The translations under genes were made by a program, and so were the position numbers. From Bowmanella sp. JS7-9 (GTDB lineage Bacteria; Pseudomonadota; Gammaproteobacteria; Enterobacterales; Alteromonadaceae): DNA of 64,000 nucleotides. The stretch spans positions 1-64,000 of the forward strand of contig NZ_JXSY01000002.1 of assembly GCF_004329715.1 (NCBI RefSeq). Reading direction: 5' to 3'. Shown here in pieces: positions 22,665 to 31,682 of the stretch; positions within the stretch are counted from its first letter, which is position 1; the number at the start of each line of letters is the position of its first letter. Below the pieces are notes generated by a model that was not told the DNA's origin, ran no database searches, and worked only from the letters and a program-made list of their open reading frames with translations.

Positions 22665-23420
22665 TCACCCCATTAACTTCTGCCACCAATTTTGCCTTGG
22701 CTTAATAGTCGAGAAACTCGCCTGCCGAATAGATTGCATATCCAGCCATCTGGCAGCCGATTGGCTGATTGGAAGTGTCAGCTCAAAACTGTGATTGAGG
22801 TTATTCGTAAACCAGGTGTGAGCAGGCTTTTGCTGGGCCACAAAGATCCCGCCCATATTCAGTTTTCGGGCTTCCTGCAAAAAGCGCTTAAGGCTTTAGT
22901 TGCTGCGCCCCTCCAGCAGCAGTTCCGCTTCATCAAATACCAGCATCACCGCTTGGCTCGCATCTTTAAATTGACTGTTTTTGCTGTAGCGCAATATACA
23001 CATGGCATACAGGGCACGACTAATGCGCAGTTCGTCAAAGGCGCTGAGGTCATGTATGTAGAGCCCAGGTTGATTTTGCTCCACCTGTTTATTGGAGCGC
23101 AGCAATAGCAAAAAGTCGGCAATATGGTTACGTAGCTTGGAGTCCAGATGGTCAGTTAAAAACTGCTTTAAGGCCAGGTTATCGTCGATACCTGAGGCCA
23201 TGGCGACCTCCAGCACTTGATTCAGGGCTTCTATTTGATGTACGCCCATTACAAGCGATGACGCCTGTAAATCATTGGACAGGCTTTTCACCTTGATGTC
23301 GGCCGCTTCGCCGCGCAAGTGGCGTAGCAGGGGAAAGGGCAAGCCGGTTGTTTCGGCATCAATCACCTTAGGGGAAAGATGACGCAGGCGGCCAGCCATC
23401 TCGCCGTGGGGATCCAGCAC
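22665..23420 (-). pseudogene. Remnant of a HerA/VirB4-type ATPase
   Basis: The frame begins with LDPHGEMAGRL, the segment after the beta strand of HerA/FtsK-type ATPases, and contains a Walker B AVMLVFDEAELLL. It then meets TAA at 22896-22898 and continues in the same frame with LKRFLQEARKLNMGGIFVAQ, as in HerA/VirB4 proteins, down to 22665. The N-terminal part with Walker A is absent: a stop cuts the frame about 20 bases upstream of 23420. It is thus a 5'-truncated, nonsense-containing remnant of a DNA-pumping or conjugation ATPase. Confidence 0.6.
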
Positions 23421-23656
23421 CCGCCAATGCAGAAAAACAACCTAACAGGTTTTCCGGGAATAGTTGACCACTACAAATTGCACGATCTAAACGTTGACTT
23501 AGTTAAGGAAGTGCTCTTTCAGCTAACATGTTTGATGTTGTGTGTGGCGCACTTCGAATTATCAGCCATTAGTAATAACGTTAAATAGCGACTACAAGAC
23601 CCCAAAAATGACAAGGTTTGAAGTCCTGTAGAACGCTGCAAGTTTATTAGGTGATG
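23421..23656. other. Junction between accessory region and anaerobic block
   Basis: No gene seen. Composition changes here and the truncated ATPase starts at the left edge, so this is likely a recombination junction. No inverted or direct repeats could be recognised. Confidence 0.4.
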
Positions 23657-24373
23657 TTATTGACAACTGCCACAGCACATTTGGCGGTCATCGTCTTTTG
23701 CTATCGTTTTTGGTTGTACAAACAATATTTCATTCTCCAACAGTATGTGCTGCATTAAATCTTCTTTTAGTTCCTTTAAGCCAAGATACAATGCAGTCCA
23801 TGTGTTGCAAGCATCCTGTGGCAGCGTGATGTTATTAGTCAGCTCATCCAATATCGCTAGTGCATCGCCATGTTGCAGGTGCTCTTCTTCCATCACGCTG
23901 ATTGGTCCGGCAGGGTAAATGCCACCTGCCAGCATTGGAAAGAGGATTTGTTCTTCTTTCAGCATGTGACTTTCCAGTTCCTGATACATCTCTTCGAGAT
24001 GTTGCGTTAAACCTGTTGGGCAATTTAAGTCATTGGCGTGAACATGCTCTACGCGACGAGCCAAGCGGATAAGTTCCGGCAACTGCCTGCGATGACGCTG
24101 ATGAAAACGCTCTAATATGTGTTCAATTAGTGCTTTTACCGGTTGGCTTCGCCACTCAGGTAATTCAGCATCCTGATGTTGCAATTGTTGCAGTGCTACT
24201 AAAACCGGTGTCGCATCCTGCCCTTTTTTAGCCAGGGCATCAGCTAGGCTCTGTTTGCCGCCACAACAAAAATCCAACTTATACTGATGAAATACGCCGG
24301 TAGCGCCGGCAATAGTCGTCGCTAACTGGCCCAGTGGTTGCGTCAACAATGAGGTTGGTGTGATAGCTGACAT
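23657..24373 (-). CDS. ric: Iron-sulfur cluster repair di-iron protein (RIC/YtfE/ScdA/DnrN)
   Basis: Two-domain layout of RIC proteins: an N-terminal ScdA_N (DUF542) domain with Cys36-Cys37 (KLDFCCGGK), then a hemerythrin-like domain with the di-iron ligands in HRRQLPELIRLARRVEHVH, MLKEEQILFPM, EEEHLQHGDAL and HILLENEILF. The C-terminus MCCGSCQ is Cys-rich. RIC repairs iron-sulfur clusters damaged by NO or peroxide in the cytoplasm. It is divergent from norR, with a sigma54-type promoter and three NorR sites between them, so it is a predicted NorR target. Confidence 0.95.
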   Translation of the reverse strand: MSAITPTSLLTQPLGQLATTIAGATGVFHQYKLDFCCGGKQSLADALAKKGQDATPVLVALQQLQHQDAELPEWRSQPVKALIEHILERFHQRHRRQLPELIRLARRVEHVHANDLNCPTGLTQHLEEMYQELESHMLKEEQILFPMLAGGIYPAGPISVMEEEHLQHGDALAILDELTNNITLPQDACNTWTALYLGLKELKEDLMQHILLENEILFVQPKTIAKDDDRQMCCGSCQ

Positions 24374-24430
24374 AGAGTACTCCGTTATGCATGGGTTAAT
24401 GGGACGCCTAAGGGCGACTAACCACGTATC

Positions 24431-24444
24431 GCAAGAGTCAGGCC
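24431..24444 (-). promoter_or_regulatory. Sigma54 (-24/-12) promoter of ric
   Basis: On the minus strand: TTGGCCTGACTCTTGCG, with the invariant GG (plus bases 24443-24444) and GC (24431-24432) separated by exactly 10 bases. It lies 58-71 bases upstream of the ric start and downstream of the NorR sites, as expected for a NorR-activated promoter. Confidence 0.75.
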
Positions 24445-24487
24445 AAAACTACCACCTTTGATTTATATAGCTTTATTAAGGCCTATG

Positions 24488-24542
24488 GTAGATTAAACCC
24501 AACAAAACTCGGGTAAAAAATACCCATCAGGGTCATTAACAC
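24488..24542. promoter_or_regulatory. Three NorR enhancer sites (GT-N7-AC)
   Basis: GTAGATTAAAC at 24488-24498, GTAAAAAATAC at 24513-24523 (inside the palindrome GGGTAAAAAATACCC), and GTCATTAACAC at 24532-24542, ending one base before the norR start codon. Three sites are also needed in front of norVW in E. coli. They sit 45-110 bases from the sigma54 promoter of ric. Confidence 0.75.
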
Positions 24543-24543
24543 C

Positions 24544-26070
24544 ATGCTACAAGAAAGTTTAGTGGCGGACTTAGTCACAGAATTGCCAGCAGCAGTGCGC
24601 TTACAACGACTGGTCAGCACTTTGCACAGTCATTTTAGTTGTGGCGCCGTGGCACTGTTAAAGTTAGAGCAGGATGTGTTAAAGCCCGTTGCGCTGCATG
24701 GCTTGGTAAAAGAGGCGCAGGGGCGGCGTTTTGTGGTATCACAGCATCCGCGCTTAGCTGCGATTTTAGCCAGCCGCAACCCTGTCAGGTTCGAACCGGC
24801 ATCTGAGTTACCCGACCCTTACGATGGTTTGCTCTGTGAGCAGCCCGGTAAAGCGCTGCCAGTGCATGACTGCATGGGAATTGCGCTCTACACCGAAGGG
24901 CGTTGTTGGGGAGTATTAACCTTAGATGCTCTGGTTGCGGGGAGTTTTTCTGCCGCGGCGGTATATGAGTTACAGCGATACAGTCTGTTGGTTGAAGCTG
25001 CGGTGCGTATGACCGAGCTTGAGCAAGCCAACCGGGCATTAAAGCTTAATCATCAGGCAGCTGCCCACATGCCTGAAAGTACCGCTAATCAGGCTTACGA
25101 GCTAATAGGTCAAAGCAAAGCACTAAAGCAAATTCTGCAGGAGCTGGCCGTTGTTGCCAGTGCTGACTTACCTGTGCTGCTATTAGGTGAGACCGGTGTC
25201 GGTAAAGAGCTGTTTGCCCGTCATTTGCATCGCTGCTCGGGCCGGGCGGTTAAACCCATGATCTATATTAACTGTGCTGCATTGCCGGAAAGCCTAGCGG
25301 AAAGTGAACTGTTCGGCCATAACAAGGGGGCATTTTCGGGCGCGCAAAGCGAACGCGCTGGCCGCTTTGAGGCGGCTGACGGTGGTACGCTATTTTTAGA
25401 TGAAGTGGGTGAGCTGCCCTTATCGGTGCAGGCAAAATTGCTGCGGGTTTTGCAAAATGGTGAGATCCAGCGCCTGGGCGCAGATAAAACCCGTCAGGTA
25501 AATGTACGGCTGGTTGCAGCAACCAATCGTGATTTAAAACAGCAGGTAAAAAATGGTGAGTTTCGCGCCGATTTATACCATCGGCTGTCGGTATATCCGT
25601 TACCTATTCCTCCGCTGCGCGAGCGCCGTGATGACATTCCTTTGTTGGTTGGGCATTTTCTGGAGTTAAACCGCACACGCCTTGGTGTAAGAGCACTACG
25701 TTTATCATTGGCAGCAGAGCTGGCGCTGCAAAATTATAGTTGGCCGGGTAATGTGCGTGAACTGGAGCATGTGATCAGTCGATCAGCAATTAAAGCATTA
25801 AGTCAGGGGGCAAAGCGCAGTGATATTGTTACCCTGGAAGCAGAGTTGCTGGATATTGACCCGGTGGCAGTGCCGGCTGCCGACAATCAGCCACAGACGG
25901 GCAATGAACATAACATCATTGGATTAAAACCTGCGGTAAATCAGTTACAGCGGCAGCTGATTAAACAGGCATTACAACGGCATAACGGCAGTTGGTCAGA
26001 TGCGGCCCGCCAGTTACAGCTTGACCCTAGTAACCTGCACAAGTTAGCGCAGCGGCTGGGTTTAAAATAA
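24544..26070 (+). CDS. norR: NO-responsive sigma54 activator NorR
   Basis: 508 residues in the NorR order: GAF domain (about 1-160), AAA+ domain (about 187-415) and a Fis-type HTH at the end (NGSWSDAARQLQLDPSNLHK). The GAF domain keeps candidate iron ligands, Asp91/Asp94 and Cys110 (LPVHDC), as in E. coli NorR. The AAA+ part has Walker A GETGVGKE (215-222) and GAFSGA (262-267), where E. coli has GAFTGA, and Walker B GGTLFLDEVGE. Binding of NO to the GAF iron relieves inhibition. No NO reductase gene is in the window, so ric is the visible target. Confidence 0.95.
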   Translation: MLQESLVADLVTELPAAVRLQRLVSTLHSHFSCGAVALLKLEQDVLKPVALHGLVKEAQGRRFVVSQHPRLAAILASRNPVRFEPASELPDPYDGLLCEQPGKALPVHDCMGIALYTEGRCWGVLTLDALVAGSFSAAAVYELQRYSLLVEAAVRMTELEQANRALKLNHQAAAHMPESTANQAYELIGQSKALKQILQELAVVASADLPVLLLGETGVGKELFARHLHRCSGRAVKPMIYINCAALPESLAESELFGHNKGAFSGAQSERAGRFEAADGGTLFLDEVGELPLSVQAKLLRVLQNGEIQRLGADKTRQVNVRLVAATNRDLKQQVKNGEFRADLYHRLSVYPLPIPPLRERRDDIPLLVGHFLELNRTRLGVRALRLSLAAELALQNYSWPGNVRELEHVISRSAIKALSQGAKRSDIVTLEAELLDIDPVAVPAADNQPQTGNEHNIIGLKPAVNQLQRQLIKQALQRHNGSWSDAARQLQLDPSNLHKLAQRLGLK

Positions 26071-26080
26071 GGTCGGTTCT

Positions 26081-26851
26081 ATGACAAAACAACTTGATAC
26101 ACAGCACCTAAATACGCAGCAGGCGCTGCGCTACAGTCGCCAGTTGATGTTACCGGCCATGGACTTTCGCGGTCAGGAAACCTTGCTAGCGAGTAAGGTT
26201 TTGCTGATCGGGGTTGGCGGGCTTGGTTGTGCCGCAGCGCCATATCTGGTGGCAAGTGGCGTCGGTAGTCTGACATTGGTCGATGACGATAGCATTGACC
26301 GCAGTAATTTACAGCGGCAAATATTGTTTCGCGAGGCTGATATCGGCCAAAGCAAGGCGCAGCAAGCTGCTGTCAGTTTGCGCCAGTTAAACTCCGAAAT
26401 TGATATTAATGTGCTGCAACAGCGGTTAACGGCTGAACAGTTAGCCATATTAGTACCTGAGTATTCGTTGGTGCTCGACTGCACTGACAATCTGGTAAGT
26501 CGCAATGCGATAAATGCCGCTTGCGTGCAAGCCAGAGTGCCGCTGGTATCCGGTGCGGCTATTCGCTTTGAAGGACAGGTTGCCAGTTTTAGTATGCAGG
26601 GTGATGATGCTTGTTATCAGTGTTTGAGCCAGTTGTTTGGTGAGCAGCAACTAACCTGTATGGAGGCCGGTATCTTAAGTCCTGTGGTAGGCGTGATTGG
26701 CAGTATGCAGGCATTGGAAGCAGTAAAAATTCTCGCCGGCGTGGGCTCAGCATTATTTGGCAAACTGCAATTATTTGACGCCTTAACGGGACAGTGGCGC
26801 CAGTTTAATCTGACTAAGAATGATGCTTGTCCGGTATGCCAACAGGCTTAG
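26081..26851 (+). CDS. moeB: MoeB/HesA-type molybdopterin-synthase adenylyltransferase
   Basis: ThiF/MoeB fold: nucleotide-binding loop LLIGVGGLGCAAAPYL, then DDDSIDRSNLQRQILF with the catalytic Arg residues, DCTDNLVSRNAIN, and two zinc-binding CxxC pairs (CYQC and CPVC). It activates the C-terminal Gly-Gly of MoaD (encoded at 62437-62685) by adenylation before sulfur loading. It is 10 bases downstream of norR, so it may be co-transcribed with it. Its stop overlaps that of the convergent DGC gene by two bases. Confidence 0.9.
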   Translation: MTKQLDTQHLNTQQALRYSRQLMLPAMDFRGQETLLASKVLLIGVGGLGCAAAPYLVASGVGSLTLVDDDSIDRSNLQRQILFREADIGQSKAQQAAVSLRQLNSEIDINVLQQRLTAEQLAILVPEYSLVLDCTDNLVSRNAINAACVQARVPLVSGAAIRFEGQVASFSMQGDDACYQCLSQLFGEQQLTCMEAGILSPVVGVIGSMQALEAVKILAGVGSALFGKLQLFDALTGQWRQFNLTKNDACPVCQQA

Positions 26852-27231
26852 CAGCGACTTGTTTCAGGTTTTAAAATATCGCTGTGTACCATTTGCACCA
26901 GTTTATAGGTATCGACCAAATCACAATTTTGATGGTTGCGCTTTTTAAAGCCTAACGATGTCAGCTCAAGGTGCCAGGTAGGTGTCACGTTTATTTTCGC
27001 CAGACAGTGCCTGACACAATTGAGCGGGCAGCCATCTACTGCCAGAATTTGCCTGCCCGACTGCGCAACATTAACCAGTGGTTTTACGTCTCCGCCGACG
27101 CCAGCAATACATGACATTTCTGCTAAGCCTTCCCGATCAAGCACTACTGCCAGATCATTCGCCAGCTGGGCTACGTTGGAACAGCCCGAGCAGGCATAAA
27201 TTAGCGGCTTTTCGTTGCGTTCGGTAGTCAT
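26848..27231 (-). CDS. DGC-domain putative zinc-binding protein
   Basis: 127 residues with conserved Cys motifs YACSGCSNV near the N-terminus and DGCPLNCVRHC in the middle, which define the DGC family (putative zinc-binding). A last Cys occurs in the tail (TSRC). The role is not known; family members turn up beside anaerobic-respiration and denitrification genes. A perfect FNR box sits about 60 bases upstream, so it should be expressed without oxygen. It is convergent with moeB with overlapping stop codons. Confidence 0.85.
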   Translation of the reverse strand: MTTERNEKPLIYACSGCSNVAQLANDLAVVLDREGLAEMSCIAGVGGDVKPLVNVAQSGRQILAVDGCPLNCVRHCLAKINVTPTWHLELTSLGFKKRNHQNCDLVDTYKLVQMVHSDILKPETSRC

Positions 27232-27291
27232 GTTATCGGCCTTGTCTTGGTTATTACTCAGCTCAGTGTAAAAGTCTGACTACCGTGCGGC

Positions 27292-27305
27292 TTGATATAA
27301 ATCAA
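27292..27305 (-). promoter_or_regulatory. FNR box upstream of the DGC gene
   Basis: TTGAT-ATAA-ATCAA, a perfect FNR/Anr consensus palindrome. Its centre is about 67 bases from the DGC start codon, a fitting distance for class II activation. Confidence 0.8.
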
Positions 27306-27310
27306 AGACT

Positions 27311-27350
27311 GGCTAACACTATTACCCTTTCATGGGTAATAGTGTTAGCC
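27311..27350. other. 17-bp perfect hairpin at the end of nnrS
   Basis: GGCTAACACTATTACCC, loop TTTCAT, GGGTAATAGTGTTAGCC. The nnrS stop codon lies in one arm. No T-run follows on either strand, so it may stabilise the nnrS mRNA end, weakly terminate, or act as a DNA site next to the FNR box. Confidence 0.6.
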
Positions 27351-28547
27351 GGGTCTACCGTCCGCTCTGGGGGTTGTTAAAACAGGGAAATACACCAGCA
27401 CATACAGCAAGTAAGCCAGCACCCAACCCGAGGCGGCTAACCATAGCCATAGCATGGTATCGGCAGGAAACAGCCATAGTAACAGCGTGCGACACAGTGC
27501 TGAGGCCAGAACGAGGACAAAGGCCAATGACATCACCACATGAGGCTGCAAAACCCGGCCACTGTGTCCCAGTGACACCCGGGCCATCATGCTTAAAATC
27601 ATGCTGCCCATAGCGCCAGCGGTTAAAGCATGCAGCGCTATGCTGTTGCTAATATTAACTCCGGCGTAGCGGGCGCTGTATAGTGCCAGGCCTAGCGGTA
27701 TACACCAGTAGGCTAAATGCAGTGACCACAGCAGCGGCACTTTAACGGTGAGCCAAATCTTCCAACGCAGGCAGCGCAGGGCGGTAAGCAAGGCGCTAAA
27801 GCCAAATAAACTGCTCATCAGCAATGGCGGCAGCTGCGCAGCCAGAGCAAAAAAATGCAGCACAAATATAAGCCAGAGCGAGCCCAGAGCTGCGCGATCC
27901 AGCCAGACTATGGCGTCAACCTTCTTCGTTTGTGTGCCGTTAGCGGTAAACATTGGCATCACCCGGCCACCGACAATCGCCATCAGTAGGGTTATTAACC
28001 ACACTGCATTTTGGCTGCCCATCTGCACCAGCTCGTAGCGCTGCGATGCTACACCGATGTACATAAGCAGGTTACAAGCAGTCAGAAGCAGTAATACCGG
28101 TACAAAAAACAGATTACGTGTTTGTCCCACCCGCAGTAATGGTAAGGCAAGTAAAAAAGCGCAGACTGGTAAAAAGCTCAGATCGATTGCCGCAACCAGA
28201 TACAGCGGCAACGTCTGACCAAACAACAGCACTAATCGCCCCGCGAGCCATAACATGCTGATCAACAGCAGCGTCTTACCATGAGGCGCCCGCAGCCCGG
28301 TCCAGTTTTGCACCGCGGTCAGCAGAAAGCCAATGATAATAGCGCAGACAAAGCCAAATAGCATTTCGTGGCTATGCCAAAACAGCACGTTGGCAAAAGG
28401 CGTTAATTGCAGGTGGCCGGATAATGCCAACAGCCATAGCAACATCGCAATGGCACTGAATGCTGCGCCGAATAAAAACATCGGGCGAAAGGCCTGACGT
28501 AATAACGGCAGCAACTTTTGCTCCGTTGCCAAATCGGTTATTTGCAT
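27345..28547 (-). CDS. nnrS: NnrS family haem-copper membrane protein
   Basis: 400 residues with about 12 membrane helices and the NnrS start LLPLLRQAFRPMFLFGAAFS. Conserved His-containing segments are visible (NVLFWHSHEMLFGFVCAIII; LHALTAGAMGSMILSMMARV). NnrS helps cells withstand NO and is regulated with nitrite and NO reductases. The gene starts 11 bases downstream of the narK-type gene, so both form one operon reading leftwards from the NarL-controlled intergenic region. Confidence 0.93.
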   Translation of the reverse strand: MQITDLATEQKLLPLLRQAFRPMFLFGAAFSAIAMLLWLLALSGHLQLTPFANVLFWHSHEMLFGFVCAIIIGFLLTAVQNWTGLRAPHGKTLLLISMLWLAGRLVLLFGQTLPLYLVAAIDLSFLPVCAFLLALPLLRVGQTRNLFFVPVLLLLTACNLLMYIGVASQRYELVQMGSQNAVWLITLLMAIVGGRVMPMFTANGTQTKKVDAIVWLDRAALGSLWLIFVLHFFALAAQLPPLLMSSLFGFSALLTALRCLRWKIWLTVKVPLLWSLHLAYWCIPLGLALYSARYAGVNISNSIALHALTAGAMGSMILSMMARVSLGHSGRVLQPHVVMSLAFVLVLASALCRTLLLWLFPADTMLWLWLAASGWVLAYLLYVLVYFPVLTTPRADGRPG

Positions 28548-28558
28548 GCTATTTCCTT

Positions 28559-29872
28559 CTACTCGTCTGTGCTGTCATCGTCAGTCAGCAAAAAGTTATT
28601 GGCTTGCGCCGCGATGAGTTTTTGTTGGTATTGCGCGGCCTGATTGGCGAAAAACATAGTGATCATGCAAAGTGCCAACACACCGTACAAAATCATAAAA
28701 CAGCCGGTAACAATACCCAGCACATCTTGCGCGACGCCAAACATAATGGGCAGGGTGCAGCCGCCTAAAGCGCCTATTGCAGCGACGAAGCCACCGGCAC
28801 TACCCATATGATGTGGGTAATAATCATGGAGCACTTTATACACACTGGCCCGGCCAAAACCCTGGGCGACACCTATGATGAAGATCAGTAAGGTGAACCA
28901 CCATACGTTCATGGCGATCTCCAGCTGCACATCTTTTTCCAGACCATGGATCACCAGCGTGGTGGGCGGATAACTTAAAAAGAACAGACAGACAATACAG
29001 ACCCAGAACACGCTCCAGTTAACCGCACGGCCACCATAGCGATCGGCAAACCAGCCACCTAAAGCCCGCACCATCGATGAGGTTGCGGCAAAAAACAGGG
29101 TAAATGCCATCGCTTGTTGTACGTCCATGCGGTACGCCTGCATATAATATTGTGGTAGCCACAGCAGCAACGCGAGAAAACTGCCAAAAACAAAATAGTA
29201 GTACAACGAAAAGCGCCAAATACGGGCATCGGTTGATAATTGGCGTAGGCTAAGGGCGGGGCGTGCCGCAGTATCTTGGGTTGGCTCTTTTGGCGCCAGC
29301 AAGGCGAATAACACGGTGATCAGAAGTAGCCCTGTGCCGTATATCGGCCCAACCCAGTGCCAGCCCACGTATTCAATGGCTAACGGCACTAAGACAAAGG
29401 TAATGGCAACACCGGCGTTACCCACGCCGAACAGGCCCAAAGCCCGTCCCTGACTACTGGAAGCAAACCACTGGCTGACATAACGCACGCCCAGACTAAA
29501 AGAAACGCCACTGATACCGAACCATAAACCCAATAACAAATAGCTGCTGTAGCTGTTAGCCAGTGGCAACAATAACAGTGCAGGCACCACAGCCAGCATT
29601 TGCACTAACCATAAGAGCCGGGCACTGATCTTGTCTGCCAAGATGCCAAGCGGCAGTCGCAGTATCGCACCGGTAAAAATCGGCGCGGCCAGTAATACGC
29701 CGTATTCGGTGGCAGTCAAATTCAGCTGAACTTGCAGTGTGATACCCATAACAGCGTATAAGGTCCAGACCGAAAAGCAAGCCGCAAACGCCAGGGTTGC
29801 AAGCAACAAGGCTCGGTTGGCCGCAGGTAATGTCGCTTGTGTCAGTGAAGTTGGGTCTGAATTGGCCATCAC
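28559..29872 (-). CDS. narK: NarK1-type nitrate/nitrite transporter (MFS)
   Basis: 437 residues, 12 predicted helices, MFS signatures RLPLGILADKISARLLW and GVGNAGVAITFV, the nitrate-porter Gly-rich motif. Length and lack of a large insertion fit the NarK1 subgroup (nitrate/proton symport). The C-terminal tail is acidic (LLTDDDSTDE). First gene of a narK-nnrS operon. A NarL-type site lies about 110 bases upstream of its start. Confidence 0.9.
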   Translation of the reverse strand: MMANSDPTSLTQATLPAANRALLLATLAFAACFSVWTLYAVMGITLQVQLNLTATEYGVLLAAPIFTGAILRLPLGILADKISARLLWLVQMLAVVPALLLLPLANSYSSYLLLGLWFGISGVSFSLGVRYVSQWFASSSQGRALGLFGVGNAGVAITFVLVPLAIEYVGWHWVGPIYGTGLLLITVLFALLAPKEPTQDTAARPALSLRQLSTDARIWRFSLYYYFVFGSFLALLLWLPQYYMQAYRMDVQQAMAFTLFFAATSSMVRALGGWFADRYGGRAVNWSVFWVCIVCLFFLSYPPTTLVIHGLEKDVQLEIAMNVWWFTLLIFIIGVAQGFGRASVYKVLHDYYPHHMGSAGGFVAAIGALGGCTLPIMFGVAQDVLGIVTGCFMILYGVLALCMITMFFANQAAQYQQKLIAAQANNFLLTDDDSTDE

Positions 29873-29983
29873 ACCATATCCGTAAATGCTAACTGTCTCT
29901 AGTGTAACGTCAGTTAATCAGCAACAGGCAGAAAAGAGGGCGTACCTCCGACGCGCTTATCACTACGTGTGTTTTATCTGGCA

Positions 29984-29999
29984 TACCCAAAAAGGAGTA
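29984..29999. promoter_or_regulatory. NarL 7-2-7 site
   Basis: TACCCAA-AA-AGGAGTA: 13 of 14 positions agree with the TACYYMT-N2-AKRRGTA consensus. It lies between the divergent narK-type genes. Confidence 0.65.
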
Positions 30000-30040
30000 C
30001 AAGATGCGCAAATGGTGCGGGCGAGCGCATGTTTTATAGC

Positions 30041-30056
30041 TACCACCTATTTGGTA
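30041..30056. promoter_or_regulatory. NarL-like palindrome (weaker)
   Basis: TACC-N8-GGTA (TACCACCTATTTGGTA). The outer bases fit a NarL 7-2-7 site, the inner ones only partly. The same outer frame recurs at 42567 and 50646. Confidence 0.5.
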
Positions 30057-30093
30057 TCGCTCTGATTTCCATAGAAAAAGTGACTTTATAACT

Positions 30094-30107
30094 TTGTCTT
30101 ACATCAA
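30094..30107 (+). promoter_or_regulatory. FNR box upstream of the second narK
   Basis: TTGTC-TTAC-ATCAA, 8 of 10 consensus bases, about 70 bases upstream of the start at 30171. Together with the NarL sites it predicts anaerobic, nitrate-dependent expression. The 29873-30170 gap contains no gene. Confidence 0.6.
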
Positions 30108-30170
30108 TGATTTTCGTCTTGCAGCTCTCTACACTAGGCCGAGTTTATTGATAATCCGTTGGAGGATGTT

Positions 30171-31667
30171 ATGGCTAGCCCAGCTTTTGCACAACAAAGC
30201 GGCAGTGGGTTAAACCTGCTGAACTTTGCTGAACAAAAAATAAAAATGTTGCACCTTACCTGGTTCGCCTTCTTTTTAACCTTTGTTATGTGGTTCGCGC
30301 ATGCCCCCTTGCTTATTCATATTAAGCAGGCGCTGGCGTTAACTGATGCGCAGGTTAAAGCGTTGCTGATACTAAACGTGGCCATCACCATTCCGGCCCG
30401 CATCGTTGTTGGCATGATGGTGGACCGTTACGGGCCGCGTATTATGTATTCGCTGCTACTGTTTATTTCTGCTTTGCTGTGTATCGGCTTTGCCTTTGCA
30501 GATACCTATTCGGCGCTGGCGATGTTCCGTTTTCTGCTTGGTTTCGTGGGCGCCGGTTTTGTGGTCGGTATTCGTCTGGTCGGCGAGTGGTTTCCGCATC
30601 ATCAGGTAGGTACAGCTGAGGGGATCTATGGTGGCTGGGGTAACTTTGGCTCTGCGGCCGCGGCGATGACCTTACCTACACTAGCCTTGGCATTTGGTGG
30701 TGAAGATGGCTGGCGCTATGCGATTGGTAGCGTAGGCGTATTCAGTGCTTTCTATGCCTTAGTGTTCTATAAATTTGCCCGCAATACACCAAAAGGCTCT
30801 GTGTATTTTAAACCGAAAAAAACCGGTGCTATGGTAGTGACAAGCTGGGGCGCACTTTGGGGCCTGATAGCGATGAACATACCTATGCATCTGGCATTGG
30901 GTATGCTGGCCTGGCGCTTATCGCCTGCTGGCGTTAATTTGTTTTCTACCGACTTGATGTATGTGCTGTGGGCGGTGTTGTTGCTGTTATTTATCGTGCA
31001 AACTCAGCAAACCTGGCATATCAACGCCGAACATTTGCGTGCAGGCGTACCAGAAGCTGACAAATACAGCTTTAAACAGGTGGGTATTTTGAACATTGCC
31101 TATTTTGCCACTTTCGGCTCTGAGCTGGCGGTGGTGTCAATGCTGCCACTGTACTTCCTGGAAACCTTTGAAGGGTTAAGTGCGGTAAAAGCGGGCTTGC
31201 TGGCGTCCGGTTTTGCCTTTATGAACCTGGTATCACGGCCAATGGGTGGCTGGTTTTCTGACAAATTTGGCCGTCGCAAAAGTATGGTTATTCTAATTGG
31301 TGGTCTGGCGGCAGGTTATTTCTTAATGGGTATGATGGACAGCCACTGGTGGATCCCGGTTGCGGTATTAGCCACTATGGCATGTAGCTTCTTTGTTCAG
31401 GCTGGTGAAGGTGCCGTGTTTGCCATAGTGCCATTGATTAAACGTAGTATGACCGGTCAAATTGCCGGTATGGCTGGCGCTTATGGTAACGTTGGTGCTG
31501 TAGTGTACTTAACCGTACTAAGCTATGTCAGTTACAGCATGTTTTTCTATGTTATTGCAGCGTCTGCGTTGGTGGGCCTGGTAGCGGTTATGTTTTTAGA
31601 TGACCCTAAAGGCCATATTACCGAAGTCGGTGAAGATGGCACAGTACACCGTATCAGTGTTGGTTAA
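30171..31667 (+). CDS. narK: NarK-family nitrate/nitrite transporter (MFS)
   Basis: ATG 30171 with GGAGG at 30161-30165; the frame also allows a TTG at 30159, which would cover that site. 498 residues and 12 or more helices. Nitrate-porter motifs: [32 protein letters not shown] and [12 protein letters not shown]. The sequence differs from the two other transporters in the window. It is followed after 15 bases by a phosphatase-kinase gene, an arrangement also known from nitrate-assimilation loci of pseudomonads, so it may be under phosphorylation control. Confidence 0.9.
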   Translation: MASPAFAQQSGSGLNLLNFAEQKIKMLHLTWFAFFLTFVMWFAHAPLLIHIKQALALTDAQVKALLILNVAITIPARIVVGMMVDRYGPRIMYSLLLFISALLCIGFAFADTYSALAMFRFLLGFVGAGFVVGIRLVGEWFPHHQVGTAEGIYGGWGNFGSAAAAMTLPTLALAFGGEDGWRYAIGSVGVFSAFYALVFYKFARNTPKGSVYFKPKKTGAMVVTSWGALWGLIAMNIPMHLALGMLAWRLSPAGVNLFSTDLMYVLWAVLLLLFIVQTQQTWHINAEHLRAGVPEADKYSFKQVGILNIAYFATFGSELAVVSMLPLYFLETFEGLSAVKAGLLASGFAFMNLVSRPMGGWFSDKFGRRKSMVILIGGLAAGYFLMGMMDSHWWIPVAVLATMACSFFVQAGEGAVFAIVPLIKRSMTGQIAGMAGAYGNVGAVVYLTVLSYVSYSMFFYVIAASALVGLVAVMFLDDPKGHITEVGEDGTVHRISVG

Positions 31668-31682
31668 CCAAGGATAAGTAGC

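Noticed and set aside
23379-23588. 69-residue plus-strand frame across the junction
   Set aside because: Combines antisense of the ATPase remnant with intergenic DNA; no start signal.
27311-27350. Intrinsic terminator
   Set aside because: Perfect stem but no T-run on either strand; kept as an unexplained hairpin.
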